From contig JAIPKF010000061.1 of NCBI GenBank assembly GCA_021733705.1, forward strand, positions 1 through 8,168: a stretch of 8,168 nt of DNA, given 5' to 3'. The notes below the pieces were generated by a model that made no database searches, was not told where the DNA came from, and saw nothing but the letters and a program-made list of their open reading frames with translations. Below, in pieces: positions 1 to 7,000 of this stretch (positions are counted from its first letter, which is position 1; each line of letters starts with the position of its first letter). Origin of the DNA: Chthoniobacterales bacterium (lineage in GTDB: Bacteria > Verrucomicrobiota > Verrucomicrobiia > Chthoniobacterales > UBA6821). The position numbers and the translations under genes were made by a program.

Positions 1-1891
1 TGGCGGCACGGCTCATTTCTGGAATTTCATAAACGCGCTCCACAAAACAACGTCCGCTCTTGGTAAAAAAGACGAGATAGTCATGAGCACTCGCAGTAAA
101 AAGATGTTCTACAAAATCACCTTCCTCTGTTTCATTGGCGGCCTCGCGTGGGGTCATACCAACAACTCCCTTGCCTCCTCGCTTTTGAGCTCGGTAGGAA
201 CTCACAGCTGTCCGTTTCATAAAACCTTTATGAGTGATCGTAATGATGCACCCCTCATTAGCGATGAGGTCTTCAATAGAGATTTCACCTTCTGCAGGAA
301 TAATCTCGGTTAACCGAGGACGACCATGTTTTTCTTTAATCGCAAGAAGCTCTGAAGTGATGAGGGCTAACACTCGCTCCTCTCGAGCCAAGATATCATT
401 GAGATCAATAATAACGTTGAGTAGCTCCGTATATTCTCCAATCACCTTATCACGCTCGAGACCGGTTAATTGATAGAGGCGTAATTCTAAGATGGCATCG
501 ACTTGAAGCTCACTCATAAAGTAGCTTCCATCCACGAGACGCTCTGCACGGCGCACTTGAAGACCAAAATGCTCCACTTGTTTTTTGGTGAATTCAAAAG
601 CAAGCAATTTAACCTTGGCCTCTTCACGATTTGCAGAATCACGAATGATTCGGATGAACTCATCTAAATTGGCCAAGGCAATCAGGTACCCTTCGAGCTT
701 CTCAGCACGCAGCTCTGCTTGATCTAAGAGATATTGAGTCCTGCGCAGTATAACCTCCCGACGATGCTCGATAAAGCACGCGATCGCTTCTTTGAGTGAG
801 AGAAGCTTGGGGCGTCCACGATCAATGGCTAGCATCATTACGGAAAAAGAGGATTCAAGTGCCGTATGCTTGTAGAGATTATTGATGACTACTTTAGGAA
901 TAGCATCGCGCTTGAGCTCGATCACCACACGCGTATTTTCATCAGACTCATCGCGAATAGCACTGATTTCCGGTAATACTTTTTCATTAACAAGACCAGC
1001 GATCCGTTCGACAAGGAGGGCACGATTCACATTGTAAGGAATTTCGGTAATAACAATCTGCTCACGTCCTCCTTTGATTTCCTCTAAGCCAGCACGGCCA
1101 CGGACTTTGACTGACCCGCGCCCTGTTTCAAAATATTGCCGAATTCCCTGGGTGCCACAGAGCTGGCATCCGGTTGGGAAGTCAGGACCTTGTACATGTT
1201 CCATCAGCTCCTCTAAAGTGATTTCAGGATTTTCCACTTGAGCGCAGATCGCATCAATAATTTCGGCAAGATTATGGGGAGGAAGATTTGTTGCCATACC
1301 GACAGCAATACCGGTACCGCCATTGACAAGAAGGTTAGGGAAGGCAGCTGGAAAGACGGTCGGCTCTTCACGCGTATCGTCGTAGTTGGGAACAAAATCG
1401 ACTGTATTATTTTCCATGTCCTCCATGAGGAGAGCTCCCAGTGGCCGTAGACGTGCCTCCGTATAACGCATGGATGCAGGAGGATCCCCTTCCACAGAGC
1501 CGAAGTTTCCTTGTCCCTCGATGAGCATTTCACGCATAGCCCACGACTGTGCCATATGAACGAGGGTTGGGTAAATTGCTTGATCACCATGAGGGTGATA
1601 ATTACCCATGGTCTCTCCGACGATCTTAGCGCACTTGAGGTGCTTGCGTCCGGGCATCACTCCAAGCTCCTTCATTGCAAAGAGAATACGACGTTGCGAT
1701 GGCTTTAGTCCATCTCGAGCATCGGGCAAAGCTCTAGAAATAATGACCGACATCGAGTAGTCGAGGAATGACCGCGACATTTCTTCGGAGACATCGATGA
1801 GTTCTATTTTTTCGTTTTGGTGGTACAAAGGATCAGTGCTGATAAATGGAAACGAGGGGTGTGATCTTTGAGTATCATCGATTCTGTGCAT
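1..1891 (-). CDS. gyrA: DNA gyrase subunit A, N-terminal 630 codons (3' end beyond window)
   Basis: GyrA is the breakage-reunion subunit of the A2B2 gyrase that introduces negative supercoils into DNA in the cytoplasm using ATP. Reading the minus strand from ATG at 1891, the winged-helix and tower region is intact. EMSRSFLDYSMSVI is followed by RALPDARDGLKPSQRRIL, then NYHPHGDQAIYPTLV, then MRYTEARL, where Tyr143 (1463-1465) is the catalytic tyrosine matching E. coli Tyr122. The coiled-coil region with the EHRREVILRR and LRLYQLTGLERDKV motifs follows. QKRGGKG at residues 569-575 is a GyrA box, which argues for gyrase rather than topoisomerase IV ParC. The reading frame is unbroken to the left edge, where the first blade of the C-terminal DNA-wrapping domain has begun; roughly 200-250 residues of a usual 800-880 are missing. 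Residues 104 and 108 (E. coli 83 and 87) are Gln and Pro. The start is uncertain: an in-frame TGA precedes it, and TTG at 1900 is the only other in-frame candidate between that stop and the ATG. Confidence 0.96.
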   Translation of the reverse strand, partial: MHRIDDTQRSHPSFPFISTDPLYHQNEKIELIDVSEEMSRSFLDYSMSVIISRALPDARDGLKPSQRRILFAMKELGVMPGRKHLKCAKIVGETMGNYHPHGDQAIYPTLVHMAQSWAMREMLIEGQGNFGSVEGDPPASMRYTEARLRPLGALLMEDMENNTVDFVPNYDDTREEPTVFPAAFPNLLVNGGTGIAVGMATNLPPHNLAEIIDAICAQVENPEITLEELMEHVQGPDFPTGCQLCGTQGIRQYFETGRGSVKVRGRAGLEEIKGGREQIVITEIPYNVNRALLVERIAGLVNEKVLPEISAIRDESDENTRVVIELKRDAIPKVVINNLYKHTALESSFSVMMLAIDRGRPKLLSLKEAIACFIEHRREVILRRTQYLLDQAELRAEKLEGYLIALANLDEFIRIIRDSANREEAKVKLLAFEFTKKQVEHFGLQVRRAERLVDGSYFMSELQVDAILELRLYQLTGLERDKVIGEYTELLNVIIDLNDILAREERVLALITSELLAIKEKHGRPRLTEIIPAEGEISIEDLIANEGCIITITHKGFMKRTAVSSYRAQKRGGKGVVGMTPREAANETEEGDFVEHLFTASAHDYLVFFTKSGRCFVERVYEIPEMSRAA

Positions 1892-1904
1892 CAGGATCAA
1901 TCAT
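1875..1904 (-). other. Nine-codon leader ORF overlapping the gyrA start
   Basis: On the minus strand, AGGAG (1912-1916) is followed after an ideal 7 nt by ATG at 1904. This opens a nine-codon ORF (MIDPDAQNR) ending in TGA at 1877-1875. The ORF overlaps the beginning of gyrA in another frame: the gyrA ATG at 1891 lies inside it, 20 nt from the AGGAG core, and the alternative TTG at 1900 lies 11 nt from it. The ribosome may start gyrA at TTG, or it may read the small ORF and re-initiate, coupling gyrA translation to it. A sequencing indel that moved the true N-terminus into another frame is a third option, because the nine residues look like an ordinary polar GyrA N-terminus. I cannot choose between these from the sequence. 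Confidence 0.35.
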
Positions 1905-1911
1905 AAAGTGA

Positions 1912-1916
1912 CTCCT
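1912..1916 (-). promoter_or_regulatory. Shine-Dalgarno sequence AGGAG before gyrA
   Basis: AGGAG, preceded by AAA on the minus strand, is the only strong ribosome-binding sequence near the gyrA start. It is 7 nt from ATG 1904 (short ORF), 11 nt from in-frame TTG 1900 and 20 nt from in-frame ATG 1891. The spacing favours TTG 1900 or translational coupling over direct use of ATG 1891. Confidence 0.6.
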
Positions 1917-1969
1917 TTTACAGTCGCTCTTTCTTTGAGTTGCTATTTCTAGTTATGAAACCCGGAGAG

Positions 1970-1997
1970 AGAATAAAATTTTCTTGCTTGTTCCCAA
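1970..1997 (-). promoter_or_regulatory. Weak candidate sigma70-type promoter for gyrA
   Basis: On the minus strand, TTGGGA (1992-1997) and TATTCT (1970-1975) are separated by 16 nt. Each matches its consensus hexamer at 4 of 6 positions. This would give a leader of about 50-60 nt before the gyrA Shine-Dalgarno sequence. The region is AT-rich, so a chance match is quite possible. Confidence 0.22.
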
Positions 1998-2017
1998 TCT
2001 CCAACTAAAAGAGCTAA

Positions 2018-2190
2018 CCCGGATATTTCATACTGATCGTGATGAAGAGATCACGAATGCTGATCGGGCAAGGCGAACGATGAAGTCTGACGACGGCTGA
2101 ATACGCACACTGCCCGAGGAAGACTTCGAGATCAACGCAGCATCTATCTGACTTTCCGGTCTCCACAGGTGATTAGTATGAAATATCTGG
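2018..2190 (+). repeat. Structured interspersed repeat, copy A
   Basis: This is the first of two directly oriented copies flanking the porin gene. It begins CCCGGATATTTCAT and ends ATGAAATATCTGG, so its ends are inverted repeats. As plus-strand RNA, 2019-2040 pairs with 2169-2190 over 22 consecutive positions, four of them G-U. Inside are ATGCTG (2057-2062) with CAGCAT (2138-2143), CGGGCA (2065-2070) with TGCCCG (2111-2116), and GAAGTCT (2082-2088) with AGACTTC (2121-2127). The last two cross each other and would form a pseudoknot. A perfect local hairpin, TCGTGAT (2037-2043) with ATCACGA (2050-2056), competes with the inner end of the terminal stem. Positions 2106-2140 are identical to copy B. 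TA dinucleotides sit at equal distance outside both ends (2015-2016 and 2193-2194), as in elements that duplicate a TA target, but this is weak. There is no protein gene inside. It could be a MITE or REP-like repeat, or a leader RNA of the porin. Confidence 0.85.
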
Positions 2191-2298
2191 ATTATCCATC
2201 ACTCCCTTTTCAACAGAATTTTTTATTCGAATATTCATCCCAAGCACCTTTATTTGTTCACCTCAACCACTGAACCTAAAACGTGTGAATATATGCAG

Positions 2299-2304
2299 AA
2301 GGAG
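2299..2304 (+). promoter_or_regulatory. Shine-Dalgarno-like AAGGAG upstream of the porin, badly spaced
   Basis: AAGGAG lies 20 nt before the porin ATG at 2325, too far for ordinary initiation. In the porin frame a TAG stop at 2319-2321 and a lack of start codons between them rule out a nearer start. It is therefore not clear that this sequence serves the porin. If it does, mRNA folding that closes the gap or a frame change near the start would be needed. Confidence 0.35.
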
Positions 2305-2324
2305 CCCCCAATAAGTTTTAGCTC

Positions 2325-3824
2325 ATGCTTCTACCTCTCTTCTTATTTGCTGCTACAGTCTTTTCATCACCTCCCAAAAACGATGATATTCTTTCTCCGT
2401 CTCGAGATACATCGAAGTTGGAAGCATTACGCACTCCATTATTTTCTGTTGTTAATGAAGAGGAGACTCAATTAATCCAAGAGCTTTTTGACAATAAAGA
2501 TCCGCAGCGTTTTATCTCCCCCTACCAAGCGATGTCTGTTTTTCCCCGTAATATTAAAGAATATAAAAATGCTTCGGGTAACTGGTTTGGCAAGCGAGAT
2601 TACTTAAAACAGCATGGAATAGATTTCTCCGTTACGTACACATCTAACATCGCAGGAAATCCGGTAGGAGGAAAAATTCCTGGAGGATGCACCTACGCGG
2701 ATAATATTGCCTTTGGCTGTTTATTCGACACAGAGAAGCTCATTGGCTGGCATGGTGGCTATCTGATGATGAGTGTGATTCAACGTGATGGAGCTAGTCT
2801 TTCAAAAAATAATATAAAAAATTTTTATCGCGTTCAGCAGGTTGCTGATGGCCATACGCTTAAATGGTATGAGCTTTCCTATCAGCAAGATTTTTTAAAA
2901 AACCGCTGGAGTTATAAATTAGGACGTCTTGGAATCAATAACGATTTTGATGTTTCACCTCTCTATTGGCTCTACATGAATAGTGCTATTGATAGCACGA
3001 CACGAGGTTTTGCTATTGATGGAAAATTACCAACCTCCCCCAATGCTGTTTGGGGCAGTCGTCTTAAAGTAAATCTTACCACCTCAACAGCACTCCGCCT
3101 TGGCGTCTATCAATTAGCAGACCCCTCTAAAAATGGACTGAATTGGAATTTTTATCCCACCAATGGAGTCTTGCTCATCGGTCAGTACAGCTGGAGTCCA
3201 GAATTTTGTAAACCAGCTGCCTCTACCCAGAAGCCTTCAACAACTCTACTGACTCCATCATCCTCAGGAAAAAATGAAGTTTCTGAAAAATCAGTTAAAG
3301 AACCTGTTGATGTTACCAAACTCAAAGGCTTCGAAGGCCATTACTGGATGGGAGGCTACTACTCCACATGGGAGTACTCTCAACTTAATTCCAAAATTAA
3401 TGCACCTAACTCCTACGGCTTTTACTGGCATGCAGATCAAACAATCTATCGGCCAAATCCCATGAGCGATGCTGGACTCATTCTTTGGACCTCGTATGTC
3501 TTATGCCCAGAAGAAAATATCTCTATTGTTACTTTTCAAGCCAATGCAGGAGCCATTTACACAGGTCTCATTCCAGGACGTGTCAATGACTCACTGATCT
3601 TTGGATCAGCCTATGGTGATTTTAGTAGCTCCCTTGCTGGAACACCATCAGCTCTGAAAAATGGGACTCCCACCTATGAGCTTCTCTATGAATTTGGCTA
3701 TCGAATTAATTTTACCAAATTTTTCTACTTTCAACCCGATTTACAATGGATCATCAATCCTGGCGGAACGGGCCATATTCCCAATGCATTGGTATTAGGA
3801 GCTCAGATTGGAGTGATTTTCTAG
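2325..3824 (+). CDS. Outer-membrane carbohydrate porin, OprB family
   Basis: This is a predicted beta-barrel channel of the carbohydrate-selective OprB porin family, letting sugars or other small solutes cross the outer membrane; the substrate is not readable. The 499-residue protein starts with a hydrophobic stretch (residues 1-14, LLPLFLFAATVF) that looks like a signal sequence but lacks a positively charged start. A polar periplasmic segment follows to about residue 83. The barrel opens with GNWFGKRDYLKQHGID (85-100), typical of OprB, and runs as alternating strands rich in Tyr, Trp and Gly, including YKLGRLGINNDFDVSPLYW (197-215). It ends GAQIGVIF with a C-terminal Phe, as expected for a substrate of the BAM complex that inserts outer-membrane barrels. 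A Ser/Thr/Pro-rich linker at about 294-335 interrupts the barrel. The start is forced by TAG at 2319. The gene is bracketed by the two repeat copies, copy B beginning 7 nt after the stop. The family call is firm and the exact N-terminus is not. Confidence 0.85.
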   Translation: MLLPLFLFAATVFSSPPKNDDILSPSRDTSKLEALRTPLFSVVNEEETQLIQELFDNKDPQRFISPYQAMSVFPRNIKEYKNASGNWFGKRDYLKQHGIDFSVTYTSNIAGNPVGGKIPGGCTYADNIAFGCLFDTEKLIGWHGGYLMMSVIQRDGASLSKNNIKNFYRVQQVADGHTLKWYELSYQQDFLKNRWSYKLGRLGINNDFDVSPLYWLYMNSAIDSTTRGFAIDGKLPTSPNAVWGSRLKVNLTTSTALRLGVYQLADPSKNGLNWNFYPTNGVLLIGQYSWSPEFCKPAASTQKPSTTLLTPSSSGKNEVSEKSVKEPVDVTKLKGFEGHYWMGGYYSTWEYSQLNSKINAPNSYGFYWHADQTIYRPNPMSDAGLILWTSYVLCPEENISIVTFQANAGAIYTGLIPGRVNDSLIFGSAYGDFSSSLAGTPSALKNGTPTYELLYEFGYRINFTKFFYFQPDLQWIINPGGTGHIPNALVLGAQIGVIF

Positions 3825-3831
3825 ACGGACT

Positions 3832-4005
3832 CCCGGATATTTCATGCTGATCGTGACGAGGAAGCCGGGAAGGCTGATGGGGTAAGGTGAGCGATGAAGT
3901 CAGACGACGGCTGTGCGCGTACACACTGCCCGAGGAAGACTTCGAGATCAACGCAGTATCCATCTGGCTTCCCGGCTTTCGTAGGTGATTGGTATGAAAT
4001 ATCCG
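3832..4005 (+). repeat. Structured interspersed repeat, copy B
   Basis: This copy has the same orientation as copy A and is about 82% identical to it (143 of 174 aligned positions, with a 2-nt gap near 3920). It starts 7 nt after the porin stop and ends 64 nt before the gltB ATG. Its terminal stem pairs 3834-3854 with 3985-4005 over 21 consecutive positions, five of them G-U in plus-strand RNA. A second long stem, absent from copy A, joins GAAGCCGGGAAG (3861-3872) with CTTCCCGGCTTT (3968-3979). The crossing core pairings survive: GGGTA (3880-3884) with TGCCC (3927-3931), and GAAGTC (3896-3901) with GACTTC (3938-3943). The invariant 35-nt block is 3922-3956. Its position means any transcript from the porin into gltB must read through it, so it could act as an intercistronic terminator-like or processing structure, or as a gltB leader. 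A TA lies outside the right end only, so a target duplication is not supported here. Confidence 0.85.
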
Positions 4006-4013
4006 AGTTATGG

Positions 4014-4043
4014 TTGCAACGAATCTCCTAATTCCTGTAGTAT
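4014..4043 (+). promoter_or_regulatory. Weak candidate sigma70-type promoter for gltB
   Basis: TTGCAA (4014-4019) and TAGTAT (4038-4043) are separated by 18 nt, each matching its consensus hexamer at 4 of 6 positions. Transcription would begin near 4050 and leave about 20 nt before the ATG at 4070. It lies just outside repeat copy B, so gltB could be transcribed independently of the repeat. Confidence 0.25.
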
Positions 4044-4069
4044 TTGCATTTACTCGACGCTTTTTTTAC

Positions 4070-7000
4070 ATGAATCATTCTCTTCCATTGGTCTGTGGCC
4101 TCTACGATCCCAAGCATGAACATGATGCATGCGGAGTCGGAATGGTGGCACAAATCGATGGGACTCGCTCCAATCGCATCCTTAAAATAGCCCTGCGTTC
4201 TCTCTGTGGTCTAATGCATCGTGGAGCGCTCGATGCAGATGCAAGGACAGGAGATGGGGCTGGGATTACAACACAAATTCCTTACAAGATTTTTAGAAAA
4301 GAGGTTGAGCTACGTGGACACCGACTTTATAGGGATGAGGATTTAGGGATTGGAATGATGTTTCTGCCTCAGGACAATCTCTATGCTCAAGCACGAGCTA
4401 AGGCTATTACTGAGGAGGTGATTGCGAAGCGAGGGTTATATCTTTTTGGCTGGCGTCCTGTTCCAGTAAATAAACATGTCCTTGGAACTAAGGCCTTGAT
4501 GACATTACCAGTTATAGAGCAAGTCCTAGTAGGACGTCCTCAAGGAATTAGCAGTGACGATTATGAGCGACGTCTTTTCTTAGCTCGTAATGAAATTGAA
4601 GATCGTGCTGCACTTGATCAAATCGATGATTTTTATATACCCTCCTTTTCTCATCGAACTCTTGTCTACAAAGGGCTGATGGTCTCTACGTCACTCGAGA
4701 AATTTTTTCGAGATCTTACGCATCCTGATTTTGAAACTGCTCTCTGCGTCTATCACCAACGCTACAGCACCAATACCTTTCCAACCTGGCCACTCGCACA
4801 TCCCTTTAGGATGCTCTCTCATAATGGAGAAATTAATACTATCAGGGCAAATCGTACGTGGACCCATGCTCGGGAAGCAGAACTCGAGGCAGATTTCTGG
4901 GGAGCTGATATCGATTTGCTCAAGCCGATTATTCAACCAGGCGGCTCTGACTCAGCAAGTCTTGATAACATGCTTGAAGTGCTCACCATGTCAGGTCGCT
5001 CTCTCTTGCATGCAATGACGATGCTTGTTCCTCCTGCATGGCGACCGAACAAAGATATTTCACCTGCACTAGCTGGTTTTTATGAATATCATACCTGTCT
5101 TGGAGAGCCATGGGATGGACCTGCAGCCTTGGTATTCACTGATGGAGTGACAGTAGGAGCCTGTCTTGATCGAAATGGACTTCGCCCAGCACGCTATGAA
5201 ATCACTAGCGATGGACTTTTTGTCATCGGCTCTGAAGTTGGAGTGAGCAATTTAAACCAAGCAAGCGTTATCGAGAAAGGACGTCTTGCCCCAGGTGAAA
5301 TGATCGCCATAGATACAGCTCGTGGCCTTCTTTTAAGAGATCAAGAAATCAAAAACCAGCTTGCAGCCCAAAATGACTATCGCAAGATGGTCGATGATCA
5401 TCTTGTTAAAATCAAGCCGATCCAGGCAGAAGAGCTCCAAGAGCCTACAGAGGAGCTCGATCTCCTTACCCTAACTCAACGGCAACTCTCTTTCGGTTAT
5501 ACCAATGAAGAGTTAGAAATCATTTTCAAGCCGATGATTCAAGATGGAGCAGAAGCTGTTGGTTCTATGGGAAGTGATACTCCCCTTGCTGTTCTTTCAC
5601 TTCGTCCACGATTGCTTTACACCTATTTTAGTCAACTTTTTGCACAGGTTACAAACCCTCCTATTGACCCAATTCGAGAGCGTCTCGTAATGTCATTGTT
5701 TACTGTTATTGGCTGGAAGCGCAATCTCCTAGCAGAAACACCAGCACATGCAGAACAAATAACCCTTGATTCTCCGATATTGCTGAATGAGGAATTACTA
5801 ACCTTAAAAAAGAGTGGAGGGGTTCATCAAGCTGTTACGATCTCTACGTGCTGGAGAGCATCTGATGGGCCTGAAGGTCTTGCTCCTGCCGTTCAGGAGA
5901 TCTGTCGTGCCGTAGAACAAGCAGTCGACACGGGAGCTAGAATTCTCATTTTAAGTGATCGTCGAGCTGACCATGAATGGGTTGCTATTCCAGCATTGCT
6001 TGTTGTAGGAGCTGTTCATCATCATCTCTTACGTGTTGGTAAGCGAATGAAAGCGAGTCTTGTGAGTGAAACAGGAGAAGCACGTGATGTTCATCAAATT
6101 GCCTGTTTGATTGGTTATGGGGCTAGTGCAATCAACCCTTATCTTGCCTTTGAGACGATTCGAGAAATCCGAGCTAAAGGAAAAGTGACCGTTGATCATG
6201 CCACTGCTCTTCTCAATTATAAAAAAGCAATTTCTAATGGACTTCTTAAAATCATGTCCAAGATGGGAATCTCCGTTATTGGAAGCTACCGAGGAGCACA
6301 GACATTTGAGGCCATTGGACTCTCTTCCTCACTTATTGAAGCATGTTTTTGTGGAACCTCCTCACCACTCGAAGGAATCGGTTTTGAAGAGATTGCTCAA
6401 GAGAGTTTATTGCGTCATCAAAGCGCCTATGCTCCAGCCACTCAAGAGGAGGGAGAGCCTTTGATTCTAGGGGATCCAGGATTCTATCGATTCCGACGTA
6501 GTGGAGAACTCCATGCCGTGACTCCTCCGGTCATTAAAAATTTCCATACCTTTATTCGCTCTAATAAACCGGAGGATTACAAAGCCTATGTCGATGCTGT
6601 TTTGACATCGACCCCTCATTCCTTACGCAATCTTTTAGAATTTGTTCCAAAAGCCACCGGTCCAGTACCACTCAGTGAGGTTGAATCGATTGAAGAAATT
6701 AGACGTCGCTTTACGACAGCAGGAATGTCCTTAGGCGCACTGAGCCCCGAGGCTCATGAAACCTTAGCTATTGCGATGAACCGGATTGGTGGTAAATCGA
6801 ATTCTGGAGAGGGAGGAGAGGATCCGATGCGTTACAAGCGTCTTGAAAACGGCGATTGGGCCAATAGTGCTATTAAACAAATTGCTACAGGACGTTTTGG
6901 TGTCAGTGCTGCCTACTTGGCTAGCGCCAAAGAAATTGAAATCAAAATGGCTCAAGGGGCCAAGCCTGGAGAAGGAGGACAGCTCCCTGGGCAAAAAGTG

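Larger units (their letters stand above)
1892..2324. other. Divergent intergenic region between gyrA and the porin
   Basis: This 433-bp stretch has no convincing protein gene. From the left it holds the gyrA start signals (1898-1916), an AT-rich stretch with a weak minus-strand promoter candidate (1970-1997), repeat copy A (2018-2190), and 134 bp of porin leader (2191-2324). The porin leader is AT-rich, with runs of T near 2207-2225 that could carry a promoter, but I found no pair of hexamers I would defend. An open frame from 2254 to 2475 crosses into the porin in another frame. Its N-terminal half is not recognisable, so I treat it as a shadow except for its bearing on the porin start. Confidence 0.7.

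Noticed and set aside
1213..1590. Open frame of 125 codons on the minus strand within gyrA
   Set aside because: It lies in another frame of the same strand as gyrA, whose conserved QRDR and active-site motifs occupy this exact stretch. It is a shadow.
2037..2056. Perfect 7-bp hairpin TCGTGAT/ATCACGA as a rho-independent terminator
   Set aside because: There is no run of T after it, it is absent from copy B, and it competes with the conserved terminal stem of the repeat.
2254..2475. Open frame of 73 codons entering the porin gene
   Set aside because: Overlaps the porin in another frame and has no recognisable product. Kept only as evidence about the porin start.
3754..3963. Open frame of 69 codons on the minus strand over the porin 3' end and repeat copy B
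   Set aside because: Half of it is antisense to the conserved porin C-terminus and half lies in the repeat. The equivalent frame is not maintained in copy A because of the 2-nt gap between copies, and there is no recognisable domain.
3861..3979. GAAGCCGGGAAG/CTTCCCGGCTTT of copy B as the terminator of the porin gene
   Set aside because: The arms are about 95 nt apart and followed by no T tract. They fit better as an internal helix of the repeat, though a transcript end here cannot be excluded.
2018..4005. The repeats as units of a CRISPR array or a two-ended composite insertion sequence
   Set aside because: Only two copies of about 173 bp lie 1.6 kb apart, with no short repeat-spacer pattern and no cas gene or transposase in the window.
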